A DNA stretch of 64,000 nt, from NCBI RefSeq assembly GCF_024054565.1, contig NZ_JAMXLR010000043.1:28501-92500 (forward strand). Reading direction: 5' to 3'. Numbering within the stretch: the stretch's first letter is position 1; every line of letters starts with the position of its first letter. A program made the position numbers and the translations under genes. Source of the DNA: Aeoliella straminimaris. GTDB lineage: Bacteria > Planctomycetota > Planctomycetia > Pirellulales > Lacipirellulaceae. The notes under the pieces are model-generated. The model was not told the DNA's origin, made no database searches, and saw nothing but the letters and a program-made list of their open reading frames with translations. This document shows positions 1 to 8,808 of the stretch, one piece after another.

Positions 1-1119
1 GGCAATCGTCGAGCCGAGTTTGCCGTCGTCTTCGCAGCGGAACCACGCCAGGCCCTTCGCGCCATAGCCTTTGACGAACTCGGTGAGCCCATCGATGCCG
101 CGGCGGCTGTAAGTGTCGGTGCCCTTTTTGGCGTTGATCGCCCGGACGAAGCCCCCCCCGTCCGCGACGCTCTTGAATACACCAAAGTCGCTTTCGGCCG
201 CCAGGTCGGTGCAGTCGACGATCTCCATGCCAAACCGCAAGTCGGGCGCATCATGCCCGAACCGCCGCATCGCCTCTTCGTACGTCATGCGGGGCAGGGG
301 CAACTCGAGTTCAATGTTCAAAACGTCCTTGGCCAGCTTCTGCATCAGCCCGTCGACCATGCCGATCACGTCTTCGGCGTCGACAAAGCTCATTTCGAGG
401 TCCACCTGCGTGAACTCGGGCTGACGGTCGGCCCGCAGGTCCTCGTCGCGGAAGCAGCGGGCGATTTGAATGTAGCGGTCGTAGCCGGCGATCATCAGGA
501 TCTGCTTGTAGAGCTGCGGCGACTGCGGCAACGCGTAGAAGCTGCCGTTGTGCACGCGGCTCGGCACCAGGTAGTCGCGAGCTCCTTCGGGCGTGCTGCG
601 GCCGAGGATCGGCGTCTCGACGTCAATGAAGTCGTGCTCCTCGAAGTAGTCGCGCATCCGCTTGGTAATCCGGTCGCGGAGGAGCATCGTCTTCTGCATC
701 GCGGAACGGCGAAGGTCCAAGTACCTGTGCTTCAGCCGCAGGTCCTCGCCCGGCAGTTCGGTGATCTTCTCCGACGGCGAAACGTCGGGCGTCTTCGACT
801 TGTTGAGCAACTGAAAACTCGTGACCTGCAGCTCGATATCGCCGGTGGGCAGCTTTTCGTTGGCTTTGCCTTCCAGCCGGGGCGCGACAATGCCGGTGAC
901 CTGAATGACGTACTCGTTTCGCAGCGACTTGCTCTCTTCGATCAGTTCGGGCGTCGTGTGCGGCGGGTTGAAGACCACTTGGGTGATGCCGTACCGGTCT
1001 CGCAGGTCCGCAAACAGTCCGCCCCCGTGGTCGCGGTAGCTATCGACCCAGCCACATAGGGTGACTTCTTTGCCGGTGTCGGAGGAGCGAAGTTCGCCGC
1101 AGGTATGAGAACGGAGCAT
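1..1119 (-). CDS. aspS: Aspartate--tRNA ligase, 3'-truncated by window edge
   Basis: Charges tRNA-Asp with aspartate in the cytoplasm. Reading the minus strand from an ATG at 1119 gives [19 protein letters not shown], the usual AspRS N-terminus, followed by the OB-fold anticodon-binding domain ([21 protein letters not shown]) and the class II core ([15 protein letters not shown]). The last visible residues, around [15 protein letters not shown], lie in the GAD insertion that marks bacterial-type AspRS. 373 residues are visible of a family length near 590, so the catalytic C-terminus lies outside the window. The reading frame is open to the window edge. It is the nearest gene downstream of oleD on the same strand, about 107 bp away. 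Confidence 0.95.
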   Translation of the reverse strand, partial: MLRSHTCGELRSSDTGKEVTLCGWVDSYRDHGGGLFADLRDRYGITQVVFNPPHTTPELIEESKSLRNEYVIQVTGIVAPRLEGKANEKLPTGDIELQVTSFQLLNKSKTPDVSPSEKITELPGEDLRLKHRYLDLRRSAMQKTMLLRDRITKRMRDYFEEHDFIDVETPILGRSTPEGARDYLVPSRVHNGSFYALPQSPQLYKQILMIAGYDRYIQIARCFRDEDLRADRQPEFTQVDLEMSFVDAEDVIGMVDGLMQKLAKDVLNIELELPLPRMTYEEAMRRFGHDAPDLRFGMEIVDCTDLAAESDFGVFKSVADGGGFVRAINAKKGTDTYSRRGIDGLTEFVKGYGAKGLAWFRCEDDGKLGSTIA

Positions 1120-1121
1120 TT

Positions 1122-1156
1122 GGGAATCCGGAGTTCGGAATGTGGAATTCGGAATG
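1122..1156. repeat. Imperfect GGAATxCGGA-type short tandem repeat
   Basis: About 35 bp in the gap between aspS and oleD consists of degenerate copies of GGAATCCGGAGTTCGGAATG. Related units (CCGCATTCCGCAATCCG on the plus strand) lie about 90 bp away inside the last codons of oleD. Function not known; it resembles dispersed low-complexity repeats rather than a regulatory site. Confidence 0.45.
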
Positions 1157-1226
1157 AGCGGGCAGATAGCCGCAGGGAATTGAGCGTAACCAAACTGGCG
1201 ATTGTAGTTGCAGTTGGGAAGAGCGG

Positions 1227-2270
1227 CTAGGCGACCGTCGACTCCGCATTCCGCAATCCGCCTTCGGCAATCCAATTTCCCAGCCGCTGCATGCCTTCGG
1301 CCATGGAGACCCGCGGCTCGTAGCCCAAATCGCGGCGGGCGGCCGAGATGTCGAAATAGTGGTCGGTCGACAGTTGCAGGGCCACAAACCGCATCATACG
1401 AGGTTCGGCGTCCCACCGGCGGGCGGCCCAATGCGTGGCTTCGAGCCCTGCGCCCACCCAGTAGGCGGCCCCCCGCGAGATCTGCTTCTCCACGGGTGGC
1501 AGCCCGGCCAGGGCCAGGATCTGGTCGACCCAGTCCCAGCAGTTCACCGGTTCGCCCTGGCTCAAAAAGTAGGGTTTACCGGCCACCGGCGAGTCGGCGA
1601 GCGCCAGCGAGTCGGCCGCCAACAAATGGGCCTCCGCAGCATTCTCGACATAAATCGAGTCAACCAGGTTCGTTCCTGTGCCCACCCGGCGAAGTTGTCC
1701 CGCGTGGGCACGCTGGACCAACCGGGCGACCAAATGATGATCCCGAGGTCCCCACACCAGGTGCGGCCGCAGGGCGCAGGTCCGCAGGATGCCGTTGTTG
1801 GCCACGTGCTCGCCATTGGCCGCTAGCACCATTTGCTCAGCAATGGCTTTGGAATGCGGATAGTGCGACAGCCAGCGATCGGGGTACGGCGCCGACTCGT
1901 CGACGCCCTTTTGATCGGCACCGGCAAACGTCACACTGGGACTGCTGGTGAACACCAACCGCTCGACGCCCAGTTGCTTGCAGGCACTCAGAATATTGAG
2001 TGTGCCATGAATGTTCGCCCGGAAATACTGAAACCACTTGCCCCACACGCCGACCTTGCCGGCGGGGTGGATCACGCAGTCGACACCCTCGCACGCCTTG
2101 GTAACGGTGGCCAGATCGGCCAGGTCGCCCTGGACCATCTCGACACCCTGCTCCACGAGCTCCGGATAATCCCCGCGCGCCAGTCCCCGCACCGAGTCCC
2201 CCCGGGCGATAAGCTGTTCGACGATGTACCGACCGAGGAAACCTCCCGGGCCGGTGACGAGGACTTTCAT
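1227..2270 (-). CDS. oleD: NAD(P)-dependent epimerase/dehydratase, OleD-like 2-alkyl-3-oxoalkanoate reductase
   Basis: Extended short-chain dehydrogenase of 347 residues. A Rossmann nucleotide motif TGPGGFLG is at residues 6-13, the catalytic serine region is FTSSPSV near 108-114, and the YxxxK active site is Y137-PHS-K141. The family also contains 3-beta-hydroxysteroid dehydrogenases. OleD reduces the 2-alkyl-3-ketoacyl product of OleA in long-chain olefin synthesis. The assignment as oleD rests on the oleC-like gene immediately upstream on the same strand; planctomycetes are known to carry ole genes. No oleA or oleB is visible here. The last residues (EGGLRNAESTVA) fall in short repeats like those at 1122-1156, so the tail may be repeat-derived. 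A generic sugar or steroid dehydrogenase is the alternative. Confidence 0.75.
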   Translation of the reverse strand: MKVLVTGPGGFLGRYIVEQLIARGDSVRGLARGDYPELVEQGVEMVQGDLADLATVTKACEGVDCVIHPAGKVGVWGKWFQYFRANIHGTLNILSACKQLGVERLVFTSSPSVTFAGADQKGVDESAPYPDRWLSHYPHSKAIAEQMVLAANGEHVANNGILRTCALRPHLVWGPRDHHLVARLVQRAHAGQLRRVGTGTNLVDSIYVENAAEAHLLAADSLALADSPVAGKPYFLSQGEPVNCWDWVDQILALAGLPPVEKQISRGAAYWVGAGLEATHWAARRWDAEPRMMRFVALQLSTDHYFDISAARRDLGYEPRVSMAEGMQRLGNWIAEGGLRNAESTVA

Positions 2271-2397
2271 AAGGGGGAAGGCGGAAGGAGGAAGGCGGAC
2301 ATCGTTGTGTAACGGTTTTCAGTGCATACCGCAGCCGAGGATCTACGTGTCGTCGGTAGCATGGGGGAACGCTAATCTACGCTAATCGACGCTGATT

Positions 2398-2427
2398 TGA
2401 TAAGTGTCGATTCGGAGACTAGCGTTC
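2398..2427. repeat. 30-bp direct repeat, left copy flanking the RAYT insertion
   Basis: Begins TGATAAGTGTCGATTCGG and is identical over 30 bp to 3212-3241. The two copies bracket a 784-bp segment holding the RAYT gene and its palindromes. The bases just before this copy (CGCTAATC TACGCTAATCGACGCTG) form a short internal repeat of their own. Confidence 0.9.
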
Positions 2428-2446
2428 GCTGTCCAATTGCTGCCTC

Positions 2447-2496
2447 GTTCCCACGCTCCGCGTGGGAACACGATAGTCGGCCGCTCTGCGGCCATG
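2447..2496. repeat. REP-like palindromic unit downstream of RAYT 1
   Basis: A 10-bp arm palindrome GTTCCCACGC/GCGTGGGAAC with a 3-nt loop (2447-2469) is followed by a second hairpin GGCCGC/GCGGCC (about 2479-2493). Two related units occur on the other side of the RAYT at 3061-3200. The unit almost touches the RAYT stop codon at 2499. REP-like palindromes beside a RAYT are the expected substrates of that enzyme. Confidence 0.85.
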
Positions 2497-2498
2497 GA

Positions 2499-3032
2499 CT
2501 ACCAGTCCGACCTCACATCAATCAACCCAGCCACCCCAGCATAATTACGTGCGCTCGAATATCGCCAGTGAATCGGATCGTCCACGTAGCCCCTTTTTAC
2601 CGGATTGTTGTGGATGTACTCGATCTTCTGCTGCATCATTTCGTCGCTAGAGATCTGCTTGGGCTTGATCCCTTCCTGCCAAAGCTGGAATTCACGGTCG
2701 GTCTTATGGGCCGACTTTCGAAAAGCTAGTTGCTTGAGCAATGTCTGCGCATTGGCCTGCTTTAGCAGGTCGATAAGATTTCTGGCTGTGTACGATTTGA
2801 AATCTCCGACTTCTTTGGCCAAATCATCGCTTGACGCAATAAAATGCAGATGATTTTCGAGTACTACGTAAGCAAACAGCTGCATGCGATGGTTAGCTTG
2901 GAGGTAGGACCATGAGTCCAAGACCACCTGCACCGCCTCGGGACGTGTGAACACAGGCAACCAGTCGACGATCGTACAAGTCAAGAAATGGGGATACGCC
3001 GAATCGTGAATCTTGTACCGAGTGCGCGTCAT
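2499..3032 (-). CDS. REP-associated tyrosine transposase (RAYT, Y1/IS200-like fold)
   Basis: Single-strand DNA endonuclease of the HUH superfamily, 177 residues. Visible signatures are the N-terminal strand YPHFLTCTIVDW, the metal-binding HUH motif NHLHF (His61, His63), a probable catalytic Tyr81 in FKSYTARN, and the C-terminal IEYIHNNPVKRG block typical of RAYTs. The start ATG at 3032 follows a purine-rich GGGGGACGG. Flanking palindromes at 2447, 3061 and 3178 are its likely recognition sequences. It separates oleD from oleC and is transcribed in the same direction, so it could be read through from oleC. RAYTs act at REP sequences and are usually vertically kept rather than freely mobile. 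Confidence 0.92.
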   Translation of the reverse strand: MTRTRYKIHDSAYPHFLTCTIVDWLPVFTRPEAVQVVLDSWSYLQANHRMQLFAYVVLENHLHFIASSDDLAKEVGDFKSYTARNLIDLLKQANAQTLLKQLAFRKSAHKTDREFQLWQEGIKPKQISSDEMMQQKIEYIHNNPVKRGYVDDPIHWRYSSARNYAGVAGLIDVRSDW

Positions 3033-3060
3033 GTGCCGTCCCCCATATGCCCCTCACCTC

Positions 3061-3200
3061 GTTCCCACGCTCTGCGTGGTAACGCAATATCCGGCCGCTC
3101 TGCGGCGATGGGGTCTATCATAATTGCAGTTACTTTCCTGGTGGCTCTTCCACGACCGCAGAGCGGTCATCCAGTCTGTTCCCACGCAGAGCGTGGGAAC
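3061..3200. repeat. Pair of REP-like palindromes in opposite orientation (BIME-like)
   Basis: Two copies of the GTTCCCACGC/GCGTGGGAAC palindrome: 3061-3083 with loop TCT and one mismatch, and 3178-3200 with loop AGA, so the second is inverted relative to the first. Each carries its companion GCCGC-TCT-GCGGC or CGACCGCAGAGCGGTC hairpin on the inner side. This head-to-head arrangement matches bacterial interspersed mosaic elements. The pair lies directly upstream of RAYT 1. Confidence 0.85.
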
Positions 3201-3211
3201 GAGATTGAATC

Positions 3212-3241
3212 TGATAAGTGTCGATTCGGAGACTAGCGTTC
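3212..3241. repeat. 30-bp direct repeat, right copy, overlapping the oleC stop codon
   Basis: Identical to 2398-2427. The TAG stop of oleC (3233-3235 on the plus strand) and its final arginine codon lie inside this copy, so the left copy carries a duplicate of the last bases of oleC. Confidence 0.9.
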
Positions 3242-4927
3242 CTTCTTCAGTTGCTTCGCCGCCCACTTGGCTAGCTGCTCGCGGTTGATTTTGGCGTTGT
3301 GGCGGATGTCGGTGGGGAGAAGTGAATGTTCTAGAATGTGCTCAATGTGTTTCAGATGCGGATCCTCGGACAAGTACTTGCGAATTTCGCTCCTGACGAT
3401 CTTCCAAGATGCCCGTCTGACCTTGATGCCCGGAGGCGCCGGTGGTCGCTCGATCACAATCGCGGCCCGTTGGGCTTCCCGTGGTCCAATACCAATCAAT
3501 GCCGACCTGCCAACGTAGCGGTACGTATTCACCACCTGCTCCACACACTCCGTAAACAACGTCCCCTCGCTGGTCACCACCCGCTGGCTTTTCCGCCCGC
3601 AGTACCAGAAGCGGTTTTGCTCGTCGAGGTAACCGACGTCGCCGATGCGGTGCCAGACGGAGTCGCCATCCGTGATTTTTGCAAGTTCGTTATGCGTCGC
3701 GGAGGTTGGAAACCTCGACTCCCGTCGAGGGCTATTAGGGGTTAAGTATTCCCGCGAAACCTGCGGTCCTCGCACGATGAGCTCGCCGACTTTGCCTTGG
3801 GAAAGTTCCTCGGTTTCTTCAATCTTCGCGATCGGCTCGTCGGTAATCTTGATCACTCGCCACTCCACGCTATCGACCTTGCGACCGACGCAAACGCCCG
3901 CGCCGGTGCGAGTCTTCTCGGCGGTGTCATTGAGTATCTCCTGGGCTTCGATCGTCGAGACCGGCAGGCTCTCGGTGGCGCCGTAAGGCGTATGCAATTC
4001 TGCGCCGGGGCAGACGTGCGTGAGGGTCCGCTCGATGACTTCCGCGCCGACTGGCGCGCCGCAGCTGAAGACCTTTTTGAGCGTCGGGATCGACTCGCCC
4101 GTCTGCTGGCAGTGACGGCTCAGCAGGTCCCATACCGCGGGCGAGGCAAACGACTGGGTGACTTGGCACTGGTTGGCGGCCGCGAGTAGCTTCTTCGGGT
4201 CCGCACTCGCCGGGCGGCTGAAGTCCATCTCCGGCAGCACCGTGGTGATGCCCATCGCGACGTTGAACAACCCAAACAGCGGGAAGCAGGCGAGGTCCAC
4301 GCCGCCCGCTTCCAGACCGTACATCCGCTGGATCTCGGCCAATTGTGTGGTGAAGGTCTCGTGCCGGTACACGACGCCCTTCGGCGGGCCGGTGCTGCCC
4401 GAAGTGAATACGATCGCCGCGGGATCGTCGGCCGATGTGTGGGGTAAGTCCACGTTCGATCTTTGGCCGAGTTCATATAGCTTGGTAAGTGGCTTACCCA
4501 GCGGTAACCACGTGGGGCCTACGTTCACATTGAGCTTCGCCTTGGGAAACTCCCTGCGTTTCACCAGTCGCAATGCGTGCCCCAATGGAATCGCCACAAA
4601 GCCTTCCGGTTCGGTCGAGGCCAAACAGCGGACGATGTTTTTGCGCCCTAGTCCCGAGTCGACCAGCACCATCGTGGCGCCGCTGCGCAAGAGGGCGAAC
4701 ACGAGCGTCACGAATTCGATACTCGGCTTTACCAATAGCGCGATCCGCGTGCCCGGCTGGACGCCGAGTTCGATAAGCCCCCGGGCCAGGATGCTGGCTT
4801 GCTCGTCCAGTTCCGCGGCGGTGATCGACCGTCCCGCGCCCCACGCTTCGACCAGGGCTTTCCGCTCCGGCGCAGCGGTGGCCGCCTGGTGCAGGGCATC
4901 GGCGACGTTCACGCGGGGCTTTTCCAT
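3233..4927 (-). CDS. oleC: AMP-forming acyl-adenylate enzyme, OleC-like (beta-lactone synthetase family)
   Basis: ANL-superfamily adenylating enzyme. Motif A3, VFTSGSTGPPKGV, lies near residues 173-185 counted from the ATG at 4927; the GATES-type motif appears as PYGATES, and the hinge region as GDVGYLDEQNRFWYCGRK. OleC uses ATP to turn the beta-hydroxy acid made by OleD into a beta-lactone, which OleB then decarboxylates. A fatty-acid CoA ligase is the alternative. Length (about 564) fits OleC. A TTG at 4957 would add ten residues; neither start has a clear Shine-Dalgarno. The gene begins about 45 bp after the flotillin terminator, so it probably has its own promoter. Its stop codon sits in the 30-bp direct repeat. 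Confidence 0.78.
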   Translation of the reverse strand: MEKPRVNVADALHQAATAAPERKALVEAWGAGRSITAAELDEQASILARGLIELGVQPGTRIALLVKPSIEFVTLVFALLRSGATMVLVDSGLGRKNIVRCLASTEPEGFVAIPLGHALRLVKRREFPKAKLNVNVGPTWLPLGKPLTKLYELGQRSNVDLPHTSADDPAAIVFTSGSTGPPKGVVYRHETFTTQLAEIQRMYGLEAGGVDLACFPLFGLFNVAMGITTVLPEMDFSRPASADPKKLLAAANQCQVTQSFASPAVWDLLSRHCQQTGESIPTLKKVFSCGAPVGAEVIERTLTHVCPGAELHTPYGATESLPVSTIEAQEILNDTAEKTRTGAGVCVGRKVDSVEWRVIKITDEPIAKIEETEELSQGKVGELIVRGPQVSREYLTPNSPRRESRFPTSATHNELAKITDGDSVWHRIGDVGYLDEQNRFWYCGRKSQRVVTSEGTLFTECVEQVVNTYRYVGRSALIGIGPREAQRAAIVIERPPAPPGIKVRRASWKIVRSEIRKYLSEDPHLKHIEHILEHSLLPTDIRHNAKINREQLAKWAAKQLKKER

Positions 4928-4970
4928 CGGACCATTGTGTTCGGAGAGGCGAGACAATGGTAGGCACCAA

Positions 4971-5003
4971 CAAAAGAGCCCCCGCCAGACTTGGCGGGGG
5001 CTC
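4971..5003 (-). terminator. Intrinsic terminator of the flotillin transcript
   Basis: On the minus strand a perfect 12-bp stem GAGCCCCCGCCA/TGGCGGGGGCTC with a 4-nt loop is followed by TTTTG. It sits 29 bp after the flotillin stop codon. Confidence 0.9.
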
Positions 5004-5031
5004 GGGAGCGGTTCTCAAGTTTTCTGGCCCG

Positions 5032-6780
5032 TTAGCTGCGTGGCGGCAGGTCCTGTTCGTCGTCGCTCGGCGCGTCGCCCGCAGCATCGATCGGAGCCAT
5101 CGCGCCGTTCGAGGTAGCTTTCACCGGCTCGTCGCGGCCGGTAGAGCCTTCGCCGGCCAGCTTGGCCAGGGCATCGGGGATTTCGACGCCGCCGATGTCT
5201 TTCATCACTTGCAGCATCGGAGGCAACGTGCCGGCCATGCCGTGCAGGAAGTCGGCAGTACTGCTGCGGCCGTTGCTGCCCTTGCCGTTCTCCCACACCA
5301 CGACCTTGTCGAACTTGATGTTGCTGATCGCCTTGGCGCTGGACTCGGCCAGGTTGTCCAGGTGCTCCAGCATCATCAACTGGAAGGCTTCCTTCGCGCC
5401 ACCGCAGGCGGCGACAATTTGCTTCAAACCTTCACCCTTCTTGGCCAGGATCTCGTACTGGCCGCGGGCTTCGGCTTCCAGCTTGGCGTAGATGGCGGAC
5501 GCTTCACCTTCGGCTTCCAGGCGGCGCTTCTCGGCTTCGGCCTCGGCCTCGACTACCTTGCGAGCCTTCTCGGCTTTGGCAGGTGCTTCCAGTTCGGCAC
5601 GCTTCTCGGCCTCGACGCGCTCGGCTTCGGCCAGCGCGGCCTTGGCCATCGCACGGTTTTGAATCTCAATGACCGCCGCCTCGGCTTCGCGTTTGCGGGC
5701 TTCACCCTTTTCGTAGGCTTCGGCCCTTTCGACCAACAGAATGGCTTGCGATTGGGCAATCTTGGCCTCGGCGATGTTTTCGCCATCCACGGCCGAGGCG
5801 TTGGCGTTGGCCACGGCGATACGCTTTTCCTGATCGGCTTGCTTGACCTGCACTTCGCGTTGGTACTCGGCCGTGCGTTCACCAACGGTTTGCTCCTTGA
5901 GCATGTTGGCCACCTCGACCGCACGGTCGCGCTCGGCCGCCTTCTCGCCGATGGTCTGCTCTTTTTCGAGCTCGGCGATACGGACCAACTGCTCTCGCAT
6001 GGCTTCGCGGGTACCGATCTCGCGGAGCTTCTGGGCGTTGGCCACCTCGACGTCCTTTTCGCGTTCGGCGTTGGCGACGCGGATTTCACCCTTACGCTGC
6101 TCGTCGGCCACGTCACCACGGGCTTGCTGGATGGCTTCGCTGGCCGCCTTCTGACCGATGGCATCGATGAAGCCCGACTCGTCGGTGATGTCGGTGATGT
6201 TCACGTTGATCAGCACCAGGCCGATCTTCTTGAGCTCCGGCTCGACCGAGTTCTGTATATGAGTGAGGAAAGTATCGCGGTCGCGGTTGATGTCCTCAAT
6301 CAACATCGAGGCGATCACCTGACGAAGCTGACCAAAGATAATCTCCTCGGCCTGCTTGCGAATCTCCTGCGTGGAGAGCCCGAGCAGGCGAATCGAGGCA
6401 TTGTTCATCACCGCTGGCTCCGTGCCAACAGCGACGGTAAACACGCTGGGCACGTTGACGCGGATGTTCTCACTCGAGAGTGCCCCGCGGAGCGGAATTT
6501 CGATCTGGATTGGCTCCAGGCTCAAGTACTCGTACGACTGGATCACCGGCCATACGAACGAACCGCCACCGTGCACCGTCTTCGAGGTGGTGCCCTCGCG
6601 CCCCGTACCGGCACCGTAGACCACCAACACTTGATTACTGCTACAACGCTTGTAGAGCGACTTCACGAAAGCAAAACCCATCAGCATGAGGGCTGCGATC
6701 GCAAAGAGCATCAGGACGACAAATACCGCGAACGGCACGTTGTACCCGAATAAATTGACAGCTATCACAGGCTGAATCAT
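5032..6780 (-). CDS. Flotillin-family SPFH/Band 7 membrane scaffold protein
   Basis: Membrane-microdomain organising protein of 582 residues. An N-terminal membrane segment (about 15-38, FAVFVVLMLFAIAALMLMGF) is followed by an SPFH domain (about 45-215, including SLEPIQIEIPLRG and VLINVNITDITDESGFIDAIG). A long Ala/Glu/Arg-rich coiled coil (about 215-460) carries the EA-repeat pattern of flotillins, and the C-terminal tail has KFDKVVVWENGKG. The ATG at 6780 lies 9 nt after AAGGGG; a GTG precedes it by one codon. It follows the NfeD-like gene by about 46 bp, the classic NfeD-flotillin pairing. A strong terminator follows. Confidence 0.92.
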   Translation of the reverse strand: MIQPVIAVNLFGYNVPFAVFVVLMLFAIAALMLMGFAFVKSLYKRCSSNQVLVVYGAGTGREGTTSKTVHGGGSFVWPVIQSYEYLSLEPIQIEIPLRGALSSENIRVNVPSVFTVAVGTEPAVMNNASIRLLGLSTQEIRKQAEEIIFGQLRQVIASMLIEDINRDRDTFLTHIQNSVEPELKKIGLVLINVNITDITDESGFIDAIGQKAASEAIQQARGDVADEQRKGEIRVANAEREKDVEVANAQKLREIGTREAMREQLVRIAELEKEQTIGEKAAERDRAVEVANMLKEQTVGERTAEYQREVQVKQADQEKRIAVANANASAVDGENIAEAKIAQSQAILLVERAEAYEKGEARKREAEAAVIEIQNRAMAKAALAEAERVEAEKRAELEAPAKAEKARKVVEAEAEAEKRRLEAEGEASAIYAKLEAEARGQYEILAKKGEGLKQIVAACGGAKEAFQLMMLEHLDNLAESSAKAISNIKFDKVVVWENGKGSNGRSSTADFLHGMAGTLPPMLQVMKDIGGVEIPDALAKLAGEGSTGRDEPVKATSNGAMAPIDAAGDAPSDDEQDLPPRS

Positions 6781-6829
6781 CACTTTTATCCCCTTATTGA
6801 ATTGAGCAAATCGGCGGCGCCGATCAGTT

Positions 6830-7420
6830 CTAGATCTGCCGTGCTACGCGGAGCGTTTCGCTATTTACCACTTCTGTTACCATTACGTTCTCGCCCGTTG
6901 GAATTGGCTGCTCGTCATCCGTGACGGCCAGGTACTCCACGGTTCGACCCTGCATATCAACGTGTACTTTCCCGGCTCCAGAGTCAGCCTCCGGTATTCT
7001 CAGATACACAATCGCGGGTAAGCCGACGGCGTTCTGTACGCGTTGCGTTCCGCTGGACTGAAGACGTAGCAGTTGCTTGAACATCCAATACACGGCGTAC
7101 ATAGCGCCAAACCCTGCAGCAGCGGCCAACACCAACGATATGGGGGGTGACAAATCGGCCGACCTGGCCGTTAGTCCGACCAGACCGAAGAAGGTCGCAG
7201 CGGCGGCCAGAGTTCGTATCGATACGATCTCGAAAAACCAGAAGCTTTCGCCGTGGTGATGACCATCGCCATCACCGTCGCCGTCGAAGTCCAGGCCTGC
7301 ATCCGCACCACCGTCGTCAAAGTCGCCACCTTCCTCGCCACCCAGAAAGGTAAGAAGCAACTGCAGACCAAGCACAAGCCCACCGGCGACTGCGACGTAA
7401 AAGTAAAAGTGTTCCAACAT
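6830..7420 (-). CDS. NfeD-like membrane protein, partner of flotillin
   Basis: 196-residue integral membrane protein. A first membrane segment (7-27) is followed by an Asp/Gly-rich loop (about 29-58, ending GHHHG). Two further segments (about 68-85 and 95-120) precede a C-terminal OB-like domain (about 130-196). I chose the ATG at 7420 (MLEHFYFYV) because GAAAAAGG lies upstream and the extra 50 residues of the longer reading frame are basic and featureless. NfeD proteins are encoded next to SPFH proteins and are thought to assist their assembly. The unusual acidic loop followed by a histidine triplet could bind cations; that is inference. Confidence 0.8.
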   Translation of the reverse strand: MLEHFYFYVAVAGGLVLGLQLLLTFLGGEEGGDFDDGGADAGLDFDGDGDGDGHHHGESFWFFEIVSIRTLAAAATFFGLVGLTARSADLSPPISLVLAAAAGFGAMYAVYWMFKQLLRLQSSGTQRVQNAVGLPAIVYLRIPEADSGAGKVHVDMQGRTVEYLAVTDDEQPIPTGENVMVTEVVNSETLRVARQI

Positions 7421-7621
7421 GGCTATGCCTTTTTCGAAATCTACGGTTACAGAATCATGCGTTCTGTTGTGAGGAGTTCGTCGGGATTCCGCCAATCTTG
7501 GCGAAAATCGCACCCGAGGATTGTGCCGCTGGTAACGGTTTTGCCGCAGGTTGTGGGCAATTACGGACAAGGTGTAGCCGCTTGGCTACGGGGGAGCTCT
7601 GATTTCACCCGCCACCTCCTT

Positions 7622-8512
7622 TCAGTCCACCAGCGACTCGAGCCACTGCAGCACTAAGCCCGATACGTCCACTTTGGTGGCCCGGCCCAGCGCTCGCCAG
7701 CCCGGCACGGCGTTTACCTCGATGGCGAACAGTCGGCCGTCGCGGGCGGGCAGTAAGTCTACGCCAGCAAGCGGCGCACCGACCGCCTGGGCGGCGAGGT
7801 GGGCCATTTGCAGTTCGTTCTCGGTTGCCTGATAAGCCTCGGCCCGGGCGCCGCGACTGACGTTGGTCCGCCAGTCGAGTTGGTTACGCCTTCGCATAGC
7901 TAGCGGCTTATCACCTACCAACATTACGCGAATATCGTAGCCTTCGTGTTCAATAAATTCTTGCAGGTAGATCACGCCGCCCAGTTGCTCGACCAGCTTG
8001 AACGCCCGCAGCGCGAAGGATTCGTCGGCGATCCGCGTGATGCCCCGCCCTTCCCCGCCGAACAGAGGTTTGAGCACCACGTCGCCACCGAGTTCGCCGA
8101 AGGCCTGCATGGCGGCGTCGGCCGTCTGGCAGACATGCGTCCTCGGCACGAGCAGCCCGGCTCGGGCCAGGCGGCTGGTGGTGAGGTACTTGTCGACCGC
8201 CGCCTCGATAGCCTTGGGGGGATTGATGACGAGTGTGCCGGCCGCCTCGATGCTAGCCAGGGCGTCCATGCGAAACACTACCTGCTCGAGCGTGCCCGGC
8301 GGCATGGTGCGTACCAGCACGCAATCGGCAGCGGACAGCGAACTGGCGGATACCTGGGACCGGAAGCCGCTGAATACCGAGATCTCGCCGCCACCGACCG
8401 CCGACTCGATATTGCTGAACGGCGCCGGCACCACCATATGCCGATGGCCGGCCGCCCGCTGGAGGTCGCGGAGATACCAGCTTTCGGCAGATCCCAGAAA
8501 GACGATGTGCAT
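7622..8512 (-). CDS. RimK-family ATP-grasp ligase
   Basis: ATP-grasp enzyme of about 296 residues that probably adds glutamate, or a similar amino acid, to a carboxylate. Visible blocks are DKYLTTSRLARAGLLVPRT (pre-ATP-grasp substrate region), VVLKPLFGGEGRGI (nucleotide-binding loop), YLQEFIEHEGYDIRVMLVG and the Mg-binding FAIEVNAVPGWRAL. The start at 8512 (MHIVFLGSAESWYLRDLQ) is chosen because it opens with a beta-strand typical of RimK. Relatives act on ribosomal protein S6, F420 or tetrahydromethanopterin; planctomycetes use tetrahydromethanopterin, so an MptN-like role is possible but no other C1 genes lie nearby. Confidence 0.8.
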   Translation of the reverse strand: MHIVFLGSAESWYLRDLQRAAGHRHMVVPAPFSNIESAVGGGEISVFSGFRSQVSASSLSAADCVLVRTMPPGTLEQVVFRMDALASIEAAGTLVINPPKAIEAAVDKYLTTSRLARAGLLVPRTHVCQTADAAMQAFGELGGDVVLKPLFGGEGRGITRIADESFALRAFKLVEQLGGVIYLQEFIEHEGYDIRVMLVGDKPLAMRRRNQLDWRTNVSRGARAEAYQATENELQMAHLAAQAVGAPLAGVDLLPARDGRLFAIEVNAVPGWRALGRATKVDVSGLVLQWLESLVD

Positions 8513-8808
8513 GGCGAGCGCCACGAAGGAAGCAAGCGAAATCAGCCGGCGCAAACGGTCGCACCAACAACCGCCATTAGATCAACTTGCCCCAGGATTG
8601 CCATCACCCCAGGGCATGCGCACTGCGCAACCGGCGAGGCGAACCCCATTCCGGTGGAATAGGTCATGCCACAAGAGCGAAATAGGGGGGAGAAGCGCCC
8701 ACGGCCGACGGCTTGCTGCCCGGCAGTCGATCCTGGTCAGCTTTTGGCGCCCGCGTGGCCCTGTGGACTTGGGGGGCTGCAGGTCACGTGGGCGCTATTT
8801 TTCAGGCG

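Noticed and set aside
2447..3200. CRISPR array formed by the repeated palindromes
   Set aside because: Only three copies, irregular spacing, mixed orientation and no cas genes.
2398..3241. Direct repeats as attachment sites of an integrated island
   Set aside because: No integrase or recombinase and no tRNA; only a RAYT and its palindromes lie between them.
4957..6753. 598-residue open frame on the plus strand opposite the flotillin gene
   Set aside because: Exact antisense shadow of a clear SPFH coding sequence; composition is Leu/Gly/His-rich with no domain.
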